This document shows positions 9,672-18,672 of a stretch of 64,000 bases of DNA, piece after piece. The translations under genes and the position numbers were made by a program. The stretch's first letter is position 1. Each line of letters starts with the position of its first letter. Below the pieces are notes generated by a model that was not told where the DNA came from, did no database searches, and was given only the letters and a program-made list of their open reading frames with translations. Origin of the DNA: Nocardia higoensis (GTDB lineage: Bacteria > Actinomycetota > Actinomycetes > Mycobacteriales > Mycobacteriaceae); NCBI RefSeq assembly GCF_015477835.1, contig NZ_JADLQN010000002.1, forward strand, positions 682,001-746,000, in the 5' to 3' direction.

Positions 9672-11246
9672 GTGGCAGAATCCCAGAGACCGGTCCTCGT
9701 CATCGACTTCGGCGCCCAGTACGCCCAGCTGATCGCCCGCCGGGTTCGTGAGGCGAGCGTCTACTCCGAGGTGGTCCCGCACACCGTCACGGTGGAGGAG
9801 ATCACGGAGCGCAAGCCGCTGGCGGTGATCCTCTCGGGTGGTCCGTCGAGCGTGTACGCCGAGGGCGCGCCGCAGCTGGATCCGCGGCTGTTCGATCTCG
9901 GTCTGCCGGTTTTCGGCATCTGCTACGGCTTCCAGGCGATGGCGCAGGCGCTCGGCGGTACCGTCACCCACACCGGCACCCGTGAGTACGGCCGCACCGA
10001 GCTCAATATCGACGGCGGCCTGCTGCACGGCGGTCTGCCCACGATCCAGCCGGTGTGGATGAGCCACGGCGACGCGGTCACCGACGCGCCGGAAGGTTTC
10101 GAGGTCACCGGCACGACGGCCGGCGCCCCGGTCGCCGCCTTCGAGGACAGGGCGCGCAGGCTCGCCGGTGTGCAATACCACCCCGAGGTGCTGCACTCCC
10201 CGCACGGCCAGCAGGTGCTCAGCCGCTTCCTGCACGAACTGGCGGGCATTCCGGCGTCTTGGACTCCCGCGAGCATCGCGGAGAGCCTGATCGAGCAGGT
10301 CCGTGAGCAGATCGGCGACGGTCACGCCATCTGTGGCCTGTCCGGCGGCGTAGACAGCGCGGTCGCCGCGGCGCTCGTGCAGCGCGCCATCGGAGACCGG
10401 CTGACCTGTGTATTCGTCGATCACGGCCTGTTGCGGGCCGGGGAGCGCGAGCAGGTGCAGCAGGATTTCGTCGCCTCGACCGGTGCCAAGCTGGTGACCG
10501 TCGACGCGGTGGACAAGTTCCTGGGTGAACTGTCGGGCGTGACCGACCCCGAGCAGAAGCGCAAGATCATCGGCCGGGAGTTCATCCGCTCCTTCGAGGA
10601 CGCGGTCCGCGAGGTCGTCACCGAACAGGGCGAGGCCGACGGCGCGCTGCCGACGGTGGAGTTCCTGGTGCAGGGCACGCTCTACCCGGATGTGGTGGAG
10701 TCCGGCGGCGGCTCGGGCACCGCGAACATCAAGTCGCACCACAATGTCGGCGGCCTGCCGGAGGATCTCGAGTTCGACCTGGTCGAGCCGCTGCGCCTGC
10801 TGTTCAAGGACGAGGTGCGCGCGGTCGGTCGTGAACTGGGGCTGCCCGAGGAGATCGTGGCCCGGCAGCCGTTCCCCGGCCCCGGCCTGGCGATCCGCAT
10901 CATCGGCGAGGTGAATGCCGAACGGCTGGAGACGCTGCGTCAGGCCGACGCGATCGCTCGCGAGGAGCTGACCACGGCGGGGTTGGACCGGCAGATCTGG
11001 CAGTGCCCGGTGGTGCTGCTCGCCGATGTGCGCAGTGTCGGCGTGCAGGGCGACGGCCGAACCTACGGCCATCCCATCGTGTTGCGCCCGGTCTCCAGTG
11101 AGGACGCCATGACGGCGGACTGGACCCGGCTGCCCTACGAGGTGCTCGAACGGATCTCGACCCGGATCACCAACGAGGTAGCCGAGGTCAACCGGGTCGT
11201 GCTGGACGTGACCAGCAAGCCGCCGGGCACCATCGAGTGGGAGTGA
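9672..11246 (+). CDS. guaA: GMP synthase (glutamine-hydrolysing)
   Basis: Aminates XMP to GMP using glutamine and ATP. The N-terminal class-I amidotransferase has nucleophile Cys84 ([10 protein letters not shown]) and the YHPEV His/Glu pair. The ATP pyrophosphatase domain has the P-loop [14 protein letters not shown], and the C-terminal dimerisation domain ends in [14 protein letters not shown] 9672 is chosen because TAGACT lies exactly 6 nt ahead of it, a leaderless promoter; GTG 9666 would put the start inside the -10 spacer. It follows guaB3 with only 60 nt between. Confidence 0.98.
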   Translation: MAESQRPVLVIDFGAQYAQLIARRVREASVYSEVVPHTVTVEEITERKPLAVILSGGPSSVYAEGAPQLDPRLFDLGLPVFGICYGFQAMAQALGGTVTHTGTREYGRTELNIDGGLLHGGLPTIQPVWMSHGDAVTDAPEGFEVTGTTAGAPVAAFEDRARRLAGVQYHPEVLHSPHGQQVLSRFLHELAGIPASWTPASIAESLIEQVREQIGDGHAICGLSGGVDSAVAAALVQRAIGDRLTCVFVDHGLLRAGEREQVQQDFVASTGAKLVTVDAVDKFLGELSGVTDPEQKRKIIGREFIRSFEDAVREVVTEQGEADGALPTVEFLVQGTLYPDVVESGGGSGTANIKSHHNVGGLPEDLEFDLVEPLRLLFKDEVRAVGRELGLPEEIVARQPFPGPGLAIRIIGEVNAERLETLRQADAIAREELTTAGLDRQIWQCPVVLLADVRSVGVQGDGRTYGHPIVLRPVSSEDAMTADWTRLPYEVLERISTRITNEVAEVNRVVLDVTSKPPGTIEWE

Positions 11247-11261
11247 CGGCGCCCGGCGGCT

Positions 11262-11295
11262 CGGAGATCTAGGACTTGCGGAGATCTAGGACTTG
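11262..11295. repeat. 17-bp perfect tandem duplication
   Basis: The 17-nt unit CGGAGATCTAGGACTTG occurs twice in a row (11262-11278, 11279-11295). The second copy contains the last codons and the TAG stop of the leftward small membrane gene; the first copy repeats that end outside the gene. Confidence 0.9.
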
Positions 11296-11507
11296 CGACG
11301 GGGTGCGATCACCAGCAGCAGGCCGATGACGATGGCGCCGATCACCAGCACCCAGCCGAGCGAGACGGCGCCGCCGATGGTGGCGGCGCCGCCCGCCAGG
11401 CCCCAGATACTGATGATCAGTGCCACGAATCCGGTGATCAGCAGGGAGGCCGAGACTCCGCCGCGGCGCGCGTTTCCGGTCGTCTTGTGCTCGCTGTGCT
11501 CAGTCAC
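11286..11507 (-). CDS. Small two-helix membrane protein
   Basis: About 73 residues from GTG 11507: a charged N-terminus (TEHSEHKTTGNARRGG), then two hydrophobic helices (SLLITGFVALIISIWGLAGG and LGWVLVIGAIVIGLLLVIA), then APRRKS. No known domain is recognised. It overlaps the end of the PspC/LiaF-like gene by 8 nt and must be co-transcribed with it, so it probably belongs to the same envelope-stress unit. Its stop codon lies in a 17-bp tandem duplication. Confidence 0.75.
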   Translation of the reverse strand: MTEHSEHKTTGNARRGGVSASLLITGFVALIISIWGLAGGAATIGGAVSLGWVLVIGAIVIGLLLVIAPRRKS

Positions 11508-13137
11508 GGTGCACCTCCACATTTCCCATCTGGACGTCGATGTTCAGGTCGAGAACCGGCGCGCCCGGCGTGTTCGGGCCGGAAATGCCTGACGGACATT
11601 GCATCTCGCCGATCGAGACGTCACAGTCGGTGCGCAGGGTCATATCGGCGGGCACCAGGATGCGCACCTCGCCCATCCGGACATCGATGTCGACGGTCCG
11701 GTCCTCGGTGAGCCGCACCGAGCGCAGGTCGAGCGTGGCGTCGCCCATCGTGAGCTGGTAGCTCGACTCCAGGTCGGCGACCGACGCGGGTGCCCATGCG
11801 CGGTTGCCCACGGTGGTGCTGTCGATGTCGATCGGGCCGATCATCGAGGCGAGCAGGACGAAACCGGCCAGGGGAGCGGTCACCACGAGCAGGCCGTGGC
11901 CGCGCCGCAGGAACGCGCCTGCCACCAGACCCAGTCCGATCACGGCCAGTGCGACGGCGGCGATCCGGCCCGGGGTCATCCAGTCCACGCCCGCCGCGGC
12001 GAGCGCGCCCGCACCGGCGGCGGCCAGGATGGCCAGGCCGAGCACCACCGGGGTGAACCGGGAACGCGGTCGGTCCGGCGTGACGGCGGCGACCGTGCGC
12101 GCCGGTGTGGGATCCGGCAGATCCCACGCCAGCGGAGCGACGCCCAGCGGGTCCCAGGCAGGCGGGACCGCAGTGTTGAGGCCGGGCAGTCCGGTCGGCA
12201 GGGAGGCGGTAGGTGAACCGCCCTCGGTGGCGGACGGTTTCCGGAGATTCGGTCCGCTGCCGCTCGCCGTGGCCGGGCCTGCCGGTTCCGGGATGTCGTT
12301 CGCCTGGTCCGCGGTGCTGTCCGGCTCGGCGGGTTTCTCCAGGTTCGGGCCGGTGGCGGGGATCGACGGTGATGGTGCCGAGGGGGAGTCCGGTGTGAGC
12401 GGTTCCGGGGCCTCGGCGTTCGGGGCTTCGGGGTCCGCGGGGGCGGATGCGGCGGGATCGGAGGCGGTCACGTCGGTCCTCGGGTCGGGCTCGTAGTAAT
12501 CCGGCAGCTTCGTATAGGGCGAGTACATCGGCGCCGTCGTGGACTGCGCGGCCTGTGCGGGAGCCGACGACCCGAACGGCGAGTAGTAGGCGCCGGGGGG
12601 GCGCGACGCAGCGGGCGGGAACGCCGTCCCCGGGTAACCGGTCGCCGTCGTGGGAACGTCGTCGGCATTCCACGGACTGGTGCCCGGTGGTGGCTGCGGG
12701 CATCGCATGAACAGCATCCACCAGCCCGCCAGCATCAGCGCGAGGCTGATCATCCCGGACCCGGCCATCTCGACCCCGATGGGCCCGACCGTGGTGACCG
12801 CGATGGCGAGCGCGACCATGAGCACGATCGTCTTGGTCTGCGACCGGCCGGGCTGCTCGCCGTACTGCTTGCGGCCGAACAGCGATTCGGCCGGCGAGAG
12901 CGGCTCGCCCTCCTCGGCAAGCAGCAACCAGGCCAGCAGGTACAGCACGATGCCCGCGCCGCCGAACATGCTCGAGACCACGAACGCGACCCGGATCAGC
13001 ACCGGGTCGACGTTGTAGCGCCGGCCGAAACCCGCGGCGACGCCCGCGATCGGACCGTGCCGCGGAAGCCGCAGCGGCCGCGTCCGCCATATCTGCTGGA
13101 GCTGATCCCCGACGCTCGTTCTGGTCATGTTCTCCAT
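11500..13137 (-). CDS. PspC-domain / LiaF-like membrane regulator (EsrI-like)
   Basis: A 545-residue membrane protein. A PspC domain (about residues 22-78, GPIAGVAAGFGRRYNVDPVL then VLYLLAWLLLA) is followed by two helices (about 103-145), a long Pro/Ser/Ala-rich stretch (about 146-350), further helices and a LiaF-like C-terminal domain (VDIDVRMGEVRILVPADMTL and LNIDVQMGNVEVHRD). The divergent gene encodes a PspC-containing histidine kinase. C. glutamicum has the same arrangement next to guaA, where EsrI inhibits the EsrSR two-component system; by analogy this is the inhibitor or sensor for envelope stress. ATG 13137 and ATG 13128 are both possible starts. Confidence 0.85.
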   Translation of the reverse strand: MENMTRTSVGDQLQQIWRTRPLRLPRHGPIAGVAAGFGRRYNVDPVLIRVAFVVSSMFGGAGIVLYLLAWLLLAEEGEPLSPAESLFGRKQYGEQPGRSQTKTIVLMVALAIAVTTVGPIGVEMAGSGMISLALMLAGWWMLFMRCPQPPPGTSPWNADDVPTTATGYPGTAFPPAASRPPGAYYSPFGSSAPAQAAQSTTAPMYSPYTKLPDYYEPDPRTDVTASDPAASAPADPEAPNAEAPEPLTPDSPSAPSPSIPATGPNLEKPAEPDSTADQANDIPEPAGPATASGSGPNLRKPSATEGGSPTASLPTGLPGLNTAVPPAWDPLGVAPLAWDLPDPTPARTVAAVTPDRPRSRFTPVVLGLAILAAAGAGALAAAGVDWMTPGRIAAVALAVIGLGLVAGAFLRRGHGLLVVTAPLAGFVLLASMIGPIDIDSTTVGNRAWAPASVADLESSYQLTMGDATLDLRSVRLTEDRTVDIDVRMGEVRILVPADMTLRTDCDVSIGEMQCPSGISGPNTPGAPVLDLNIDVQMGNVEVHRD

Positions 13138-13229
13138 GGTGAGCGCGGCTGCGGCCGATTACATCGGGGGTAACCCTGAAAATCCACCGGACTCGCCGAG
13201 CCCGGCCGACCGGGGGCCCGGCCGCCGGA

Positions 13230-13871
13230 TCACATGGTGAACGGGTCTCCCAGGACGGCTCCCGCCGCGGTGACCTCGGCCGTGTCGACGGTGATCAGCG
13301 CGTACGGCTGGACGGTGAGCGGCCCTCCACAGTTCTCCACGTGGATGTGGAGGTCCCGGCTGAAGACATAGCCGTCCGAGCCCGCGGTGAGCGCGTGCTC
13401 GCCCGCGGAAACGTCGGTGACCTTGCCCGGTTCCAGCGTCAGGTCGACGCCCAGCCCGGCACCGAGGCTCGGCCCGACACCGAGGTCGAGGTTCGGTACC
13501 AGTGACTCCACGCCCAGTGACAGTCCGGCACGCAGATCGGCGTTCATGTCGATTCCCGCCCGCAGGTCCAGCTCGGCGGTCAGGTCGACAGCGCATGCGA
13601 CCAGGTAGCCTGCCTTCAGCAGGCCTGTGCCCGCGCTGACCCGCCCGTAGAAGGTGTTGTCGACGAAGACGTCGCGATTGGTCGGCATCAGGTTGAGCGC
13701 CGCGGCCGGGCGCACCTGGTGATCGCGGTGGCCGACGGTGAACTGCGTGCCCTCGGGTGCGGTGTAGGTGCGCTCGTGCGGCGGTAGTTGCGTCGCGTTC
13801 GCCGCGGGCGTCGCCGCGAGGACACAGCCGGTGATCAGCGCGGAGACGAGCGCGATCGTCTTTGCATACAT
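13230..13871 (-). CDS. MspA-family porin
   Basis: A secreted 213-residue protein of the MspA family, whose octamers form channels across the mycolic-acid outer membrane. The signal peptide is MYAKTIALVSALITG continuing to an ANA cleavage site. The mature part shows MspA features: QFTVGHRDHQVRPAAALNLM, TNRDVFVDNTFYGRV, a glycine/leucine-rich rim segment (LGVGPSLGAGLGVDLTLEPG) and a C-terminal YALITVDTAEVTAAG. ATG 13871 is the only start that gives a signal peptide and has GGGGAA upstream. It lies in the EsrI/EsrS divergent locus, so it may be a target of that system; that link is inference. Confidence 0.88.
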   Translation of the reverse strand: MYAKTIALVSALITGCVLAATPAANATQLPPHERTYTAPEGTQFTVGHRDHQVRPAAALNLMPTNRDVFVDNTFYGRVSAGTGLLKAGYLVACAVDLTAELDLRAGIDMNADLRAGLSLGVESLVPNLDLGVGPSLGAGLGVDLTLEPGKVTDVSAGEHALTAGSDGYVFSRDLHIHVENCGGPLTVQPYALITVDTAEVTAAGAVLGDPFTM

Positions 13872-14132
13872 GTGATTCCCCCTCGATTCCACCCCGCCCC
13901 ACGCGAGGTGCGCCCCGGTCCCATCCGGGTCGAATACGATCTTTCCTCGGCCGGCTGAAAGAAAGCTTGGAAAGAGTTTGCCGACAGTGGGTTTCGAGCC
14001 GGGCGCAGCGGCGCGTCCATCGCGGGCGGGCGCGCGCAGACGCGGTGACCTGCGCGGACATCGGCCGGGTAGGGGGAAGATCAGGGAGAATCCCGATGCT
14101 CGGCGTCGGGTCGGCGTGCCAGTATCGAAGCT
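13872..14132. promoter_or_regulatory. Divergent promoter region of MspA porin and EsrS-like kinase
   Basis: About 260 nt between two divergent starts with no gene of its own. It must hold both promoters and is the natural place for EsrR-type binding sites. I could not assign -35/-10 pairs with confidence. Confidence 0.5.
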
Positions 14133-15671
14133 ATGTACCCGACCGGTCCCCTGTTCGAGGCCGCCCGCGGCGCAGGACCCGCCTGGGGGGATTCGGCGGG
14201 GCCCGCGCGCGGCTACGGGCCCACGCCGGTGCTCGACGTGGGCAATCCGCCGGTGCGCCTGGTCCGGCGTTCGGGTGGGCGGATCGTCGGCGGTGTGGCC
14301 GGTGGTCTGGCCGACCACCTCGGGCTGGACGTGTTCACCGTCCGGATGGTGTTCGTCCTGCTGTCCGCGCTGGCCGGTGCGGGCATCGTCGCCTACGGCA
14401 TGTTGTGGGTCTTCACCCCCGGCGGCTACGACTCGGAGGAGCCCTCGGCCACCGAGCGCAGGCAGGCGATCGGCCTGGCGATGCTCGGGATCGGCTTGGC
14501 CGTCGCGATCTCCTGGCTGATGAACGCCACAGTGGCCGCGAAGGTGATCGCGCCGGTCGTGGTCGTCGCGGTCGGCGCGGCGCTGGTGTGGCGGGAATAC
14601 GACACCGACGGACCGCGCTCGCTGTTCGGCCTGCCCGCCCGGCCGACGGTGATCACCTGGGCGCGCATCGTCGCCGGTACGACCCTGGTGGTGCTCGGTC
14701 TCGGTGTGCTGGTGCTGGCCCGCATCGACCTGAGCTCGCTGGGGTCGGCGCTGATCGCGGTGGTGGTCACGCTGGTCGGCGGCGGGCTGCTGACCGTGCC
14801 GCTGTGGCTGCGGATGGCCAGGGCGCTCGACGCCGAGCGCGCCGCCAGGATTCGCAACGAAGAACGCGAGGAGATCGCCTCACACCTGCACGATTCGGTG
14901 CTGCAGACGCTGGCGCTGATCCAGCGCCAGGCCGAGGATCCGCACGAGGTGGTGCGGCTGGCGCGCAGCCAGGAACGGGAGTTGCGGCGCTGGCTGTTCG
15001 AGGACGCCGCGCCCGCGCATTCCAGTCTCGCCGCGGCCCTGCGCACCATCGCCGGCGAGGTGGAGGACCAGCACGGGGTGAAGGTCACGCCGGTCACTGT
15101 CGGCGACGTCACGATGGATGTCGCCGATTCGGGATCCGGCCTGCCCAAGGAGCACTTCACCGCGCTGCTCGGCGCGGCCAGGGAGGCGATGGTCAATGCC
15201 GCCAAACACGCCGGTGTGCCGACGGTCGACCTGTTCGCCGAAGTGGAGCCGCATCAGGTGAGCGTGTTCGTGCGCGATCGCGGCGACGGCTTCGACCCGG
15301 CCGCGGTGTCCGCGGATCGGCAGGGACTGGCCAAGTCCATCCGGGGGCGCATCGAGCGCAGGGGCGGCCGGGTGGAGATCCTGTCCACGCCGGGGCGCGG
15401 CACCGAGGTCCGCATCTTCATGCCCCGCAGCGACACCGGTGAAGCCGGGCCCGAGGCCGATGTCGGTGACGCACTCGAGCCGGACGCGTTCCAGCCGGAC
15501 GTCACCGGCCCCTCGCCCACGACATGCCCCCCGCCTGCACCCGATCCGGCATCGGATCGGTCGGCGGGAGCGGGCTCCTCGTCCGCGGCCGGTTCGGCAT
15601 CGCCGCGTGGCTCCACGTCTGCGCACGAGTTCGCGTCGGATTCGGGATTCGCCTCGGGAGCCGGGCACTAG
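14133..15671 (+). CDS. PspC-domain sensor histidine kinase (EsrS-like)
   Basis: A 512-residue membrane kinase. The N-terminal PspC domain (about residues 42-95, GGRIVGGVAGGLADHLGLDV) leads into several helices up to about residue 228. A HisKA_3 dimerisation domain carries phospho-acceptor His253 (EEIASHLHDSVLQTL). The HATPase domain shows an N box (EAMVNAAKHAG) and G boxes (DRGDGFDP, GLAKSIRGRI, TPGRGTEVRIF). The C-terminus has about 90 disordered residues. The response regulator follows 71 nt downstream. Divergence from an EsrI-like gene next to guaA supports the EsrISR assignment. The signal is probably cell-envelope damage such as lipid-II-targeting antibiotics; this is by analogy. Confidence 0.9.
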   Translation: MYPTGPLFEAARGAGPAWGDSAGPARGYGPTPVLDVGNPPVRLVRRSGGRIVGGVAGGLADHLGLDVFTVRMVFVLLSALAGAGIVAYGMLWVFTPGGYDSEEPSATERRQAIGLAMLGIGLAVAISWLMNATVAAKVIAPVVVVAVGAALVWREYDTDGPRSLFGLPARPTVITWARIVAGTTLVVLGLGVLVLARIDLSSLGSALIAVVVTLVGGGLLTVPLWLRMARALDAERAARIRNEEREEIASHLHDSVLQTLALIQRQAEDPHEVVRLARSQERELRRWLFEDAAPAHSSLAAALRTIAGEVEDQHGVKVTPVTVGDVTMDVADSGSGLPKEHFTALLGAAREAMVNAAKHAGVPTVDLFAEVEPHQVSVFVRDRGDGFDPAAVSADRQGLAKSIRGRIERRGGRVEILSTPGRGTEVRIFMPRSDTGEAGPEADVGDALEPDAFQPDVTGPSPTTCPPPAPDPASDRSAGAGSSSAAGSASPRGSTSAHEFASDSGFASGAGH

Positions 15672-15742
15672 CCGAATGTGGTACCGATGGTGTGCGGCCG
15701 GAGTGAATCCGGGGCAAGCGGACAGGTGAGGAGAACGAACAG

Positions 15743-16384
15743 GTGGCCGTGCGGGTCTTTCTCGTCGACGATCACGCGGTGTTCCGATCGGGGGTACGGG
15801 CGGAACTGAGCCGGGAGGCCGATCTGGAGGTGGTCGGTGAGGCGGGCGGGGTGGCCGACGCGATCGCCGGGATCGCGGGCACCCGCCCCGATGTGGTGCT
15901 GCTGGACGTGCACATGCCCGACGGCGGCGGGGTGGCGGTGCTCTCGGGCATCGAGGAGGGCCCGGTGTGCCTGGCGCTGAGTGTGTCCGATGCCGCCGAA
16001 GATGTGATCGCGGTGATCCGCGCGGGTGCTCGCGGCTATGTCACCAAGACGATCTCCGGTGCGGAGTTGGCCGACGGCATCCGCCGGGTGGCCGGCGGCG
16101 ATGCGGTGTTCAGTCCGCGGCTGGCCGGTTTCGTGCTGGATTCCTTCACCGGTCGTTCGCCGGTGCCCGAGCCGCCGCTGGACCCGGAACTGGATTCGCT
16201 GACGCCGAGGGAACTCGAGGTGCTGCGCCTGCTGGCGCGCGGCTACACCTACCGTGAGATCGCCGAGACACTGTTCATCTCGGTGAAGACCGTCGAGACG
16301 CACGCCTCCAATGTGCTGCGTAAGACCCAGCAGTCCAATCGCAACGCGCTGACCCGCTGGGCACACCGCCGTCGCATCGACTGA
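15743..16384 (+). CDS. NarL/LuxR-type response regulator (EsrR-like)
   Basis: A 213-residue two-component output protein. The receiver domain has the acidic pair D9-D10, phospho-acceptor Asp55 (VVLLDVHMP) and the conserved Lys in GYVTKTISG. A LuxR-type DNA-binding domain follows (LTPRELEVLRLLARGYTYRE, then IAETLFISVKTVETHASNVL). It pairs with the PspC-domain kinase just upstream and is presumably co-transcribed. Its targets probably include the divergent EsrI-like and porin genes. GTG 15743 is taken as the start; there is no strong ribosome site. Confidence 0.93.
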   Translation: MAVRVFLVDDHAVFRSGVRAELSREADLEVVGEAGGVADAIAGIAGTRPDVVLLDVHMPDGGGVAVLSGIEEGPVCLALSVSDAAEDVIAVIRAGARGYVTKTISGAELADGIRRVAGGDAVFSPRLAGFVLDSFTGRSPVPEPPLDPELDSLTPRELEVLRLLARGYTYREIAETLFISVKTVETHASNVLRKTQQSNRNALTRWAHRRRID

Positions 16385-16405
16385 GGCGGGCTCGTGGGCG
16401 GGTCC

Positions 16406-17521
16406 TCACATGGCGATGACGATGACGCCGATGATGATGATCAGCCCGATGAGCAGGCCGATGGTGACCGCCAGGGCGGCATTGGCCTGCTTGGGCGCGC
16501 CCGCCCGCCCGTGCTGGACCCGGGGTGCGGTCGCGCCGCGATGCGGGCGCGGCAGCGGTGCCGCATGCGGGCTGCGCAGGCCGACGGAGCCGTTGCGGGT
16601 GGCCCAGGGCGGAATGGTGCCGTCCTCGGTGCGCACCGGGGCGCCGATGATGTAAGAGGCGGTGCCGGGGCCGAACGCGGCGGCGAGGATCTCGTCGCGC
16701 GCCTGCGCCATCGTCGGCCTGCGCTGCGGGGCCGGTTCCAGCATGTGCAGCAGCGCGGCGGTGAGCTCGCCGGTGCGCTGCGGCGGGATGATCTGGGCCA
16801 TGGCGGCCCGATGCACCAGCACGTCGCTGTCGTCGTCCATGCCGAAGGGTGGCTGCCCCTCGATGGCGGTGTAGAGGGTGGCGCCGAGGGAGAACACATC
16901 GCTGGCGGTGGTGGGCTGCGCGCCGCGGGCCACCTCGGGCGGCAGGTAGGCGGGGGTGCCGGTGATGACGCCGTCCGGCTCGTCGGCGGCGTCGCCCGCC
17001 CCACGTGAGATACCGAAGTCGCTGAGTTTGGCGTAGCCGACGCGCGGACCGCGATCGGCGACGAGAATGTTGCCCGGCTTGATGTCGCGATGCACGATGC
17101 CCACCGCGTGCGCCGCGGCCAGCGCGTCGGCGACCTGCGCGCCGATCTGGGCGACCTCGAGCACCGGCAGCGTGTCGACCAGGCCGAGGGCCCGCGCCAC
17201 GCTGCGCGAGGGTAAGTGCTCCATTACCAGCCAGGGTTCGCCTGCTTCGAGGACCACGTCGTAGACGGCGATGGCGTGCTCGTGGGAGAGCTTGGCCGCG
17301 ACCCGGCCCTCGTGCACGATCTGCTCGCGGATACGGGCGGCTTCGGCCTCCGGCAGGCCCGCGGTGGTGAGCACCTGCTTGATCGCGACCTCCCGGTCGA
17401 GCAGACGATCGTGGGCCAGCCACACCGCGCCCATGCCGCCACCACCCAGTTTGGAGCGGAGACGGTAGCGGCCTGCGACCAGATAGTCGGGGCCGACGAT
17501 GGGACGGGCACGATCGATCAT
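16406..17521 (-). CDS. Eukaryotic-type Ser/Thr protein kinase with C-terminal anchor
   Basis: A 371-residue kinase. The glycine loop is KLGGGGMGAVWLA, the ATP lysine Lys48 (EVAIKQV), the catalytic loop HRDIKPGN with Asp146 and Asn151, the metal-binding DFG at 168-170, and the activation segment GVITGTPAYLPPEVARG. After a Pro/Arg-rich linker the protein ends in one hydrophobic helix (about 347-371) with no extracellular sensor domain. ATG 17521 fits a leaderless message: TACCCT then 7 nt. It converges on the EsrR-like gene with 21 nt between, so it may feed into envelope control, but that is only proximity. It does not match a named Pkn. Confidence 0.92.
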   Translation of the reverse strand: MIDRARPIVGPDYLVAGRYRLRSKLGGGGMGAVWLAHDRLLDREVAIKQVLTTAGLPEAEAARIREQIVHEGRVAAKLSHEHAIAVYDVVLEAGEPWLVMEHLPSRSVARALGLVDTLPVLEVAQIGAQVADALAAAHAVGIVHRDIKPGNILVADRGPRVGYAKLSDFGISRGAGDAADEPDGVITGTPAYLPPEVARGAQPTTASDVFSLGATLYTAIEGQPPFGMDDDSDVLVHRAAMAQIIPPQRTGELTAALLHMLEPAPQRRPTMAQARDEILAAAFGPGTASYIIGAPVRTEDGTIPPWATRNGSVGLRSPHAAPLPRPHRGATAPRVQHGRAGAPKQANAALAVTIGLLIGLIIIIGVIVIAM

Positions 17522-17645
17522 GGTGTGCAGGGTAGCCGAATTCGGTGGTAGGCGGCCTGATTCGTGCCCGCTCCCACCGCCCGCGCATGAGCGTGGACAG
17601 CGGCGCCGCGGTGATCTTCCGGGGCGCCCTTCTGTTCTCAGGTGT

Positions 17646-17661
17646 TCGAACGTATATTCGA
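17646..17661 (+). promoter_or_regulatory. SOS (LexA) box upstream of imuA
   Basis: TCGAACGTATATTCGA differs from the mycobacterial/actinobacterial SOS palindrome TCGAAC-N4-GTTCGA at one position. It lies 87 nt before the imuA start. GATACC directly overlaps its end and may be the -10 element, which a bound LexA would block. Confidence 0.85.
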
Positions 17662-17747
17662 TACCAATCGATAGCTGAAACGGTGCTGGCGCTCGAAGTC
17701 CATCGCTCGGCTTCGCCGCGGGTCCATCGGGAAAGTGGGTGCTGGTG

Positions 17748-18494
17748 ATGGGTGCGGACACTCTGCACGAGGTCGACAGGCAGCGGAAGCTGGCCGAGTT
17801 GCGGCGTCGGATGGCAGCCGTGCCGAGCCGGGGTGATGCACCGGCCGGCAGGCGGCCCGCGGCGCGGGAGCGGCGCGAGATGCTGCCGGTGCCGCCCGCC
17901 CTGGCCGATCTGCTTCCCGGCGGCGGGCTCGGCGCGGGAACGGTGGTGTCCTATACCGGGGCCCGATCGCTGCTGGCAGGCATGCTGGCCGCGGCGACCG
18001 CGCACGGCAAGCACGCCGCCGTGGCCGGGTTGCCCGGTTTCGGTCTGCTCGCCGCTGCGGAAATGGGTGCCGATCTGGGCAGATTGGCCGTGATCCCGGA
18101 GCCGGGACCGGACCCGGTCGAGATCGCCGCGGTCCTGCTGGACGGCATCGACCTGATCGTGCTCGGTCTGCGCGGAGCGCGCGTGCCGCCTTCCCGGGCC
18201 AGGGTGATCGCCGCCCGCGCCCGCGCCGAGGGCGCCACCCTGGTGGTCACCGACGGCCACTGGCCCGAGGCCACCGCGCGGGTGGACGCCAGGATCGCCG
18301 GATACGCCGGACTCGGCGCGGGGCACGGCAGGCTGCGCTCGTTCTGCCTCGACGTGGCGGTCGCGCATCGGGCGGGCCCCCCGCGTCGCGGACGAATCGA
18401 ATTGCGCCCCGACGGCGGTCGCGTGGAGTGGTTCGCGGTGGGTGGGGAGCGAACATCCGGCGACCTGCCCGTGGCGCGCGAAGCGGTGTCGTGA
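17748..18494 (+). CDS. imuA: ImuA'-like mutasome accessory protein
   Basis: A roughly 248-residue RecA-fold-like protein of the ImuA' (Rv3395c) group, part of the DNA-damage mutasome with ImuB and DnaE2. The recognisable region is [40 protein letters not shown] and [20 protein letters not shown]. The usual Walker A lysine of RecA is not evident (GARSLLAG in its place). The SOS box upstream and imuB downstream fit the role in error-prone translesion synthesis. ATG 17748 is preferred; GTG 17739 and 17745 are alternatives just upstream. Confidence 0.88.
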   Translation: MGADTLHEVDRQRKLAELRRRMAAVPSRGDAPAGRRPAARERREMLPVPPALADLLPGGGLGAGTVVSYTGARSLLAGMLAAATAHGKHAAVAGLPGFGLLAAAEMGADLGRLAVIPEPGPDPVEIAAVLLDGIDLIVLGLRGARVPPSRARVIAARARAEGATLVVTDGHWPEATARVDARIAGYAGLGAGHGRLRSFCLDVAVAHRAGPPRRGRIELRPDGGRVEWFAVGGERTSGDLPVAREAVS

Positions 18495-18672
18495 ACCGCG
18501 CTACCGGGATGTGGGTGGGTCCGCCGCCCGTCCGGGGGGCGGTGCGGGCCCACCGTCGTCCTGTCCCCGATGCGCGGCGAGTCGGCGCGAGCACCGGCCT
18601 CCGGACGCGCCGACCGCCGAGGCGGCGACCGCGCGGGGTGCGGCCCGCAGGAGAGCTGGCGGGTGCGTCGGC

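Noticed and set aside
8220-11072. 950-codon open frame on the minus strand
   Set aside because: It is the antisense shadow of guaB3 and guaA. The translation is His/Arg/Asp/Gln-rich without domains, as expected from the GC bias of the real genes.
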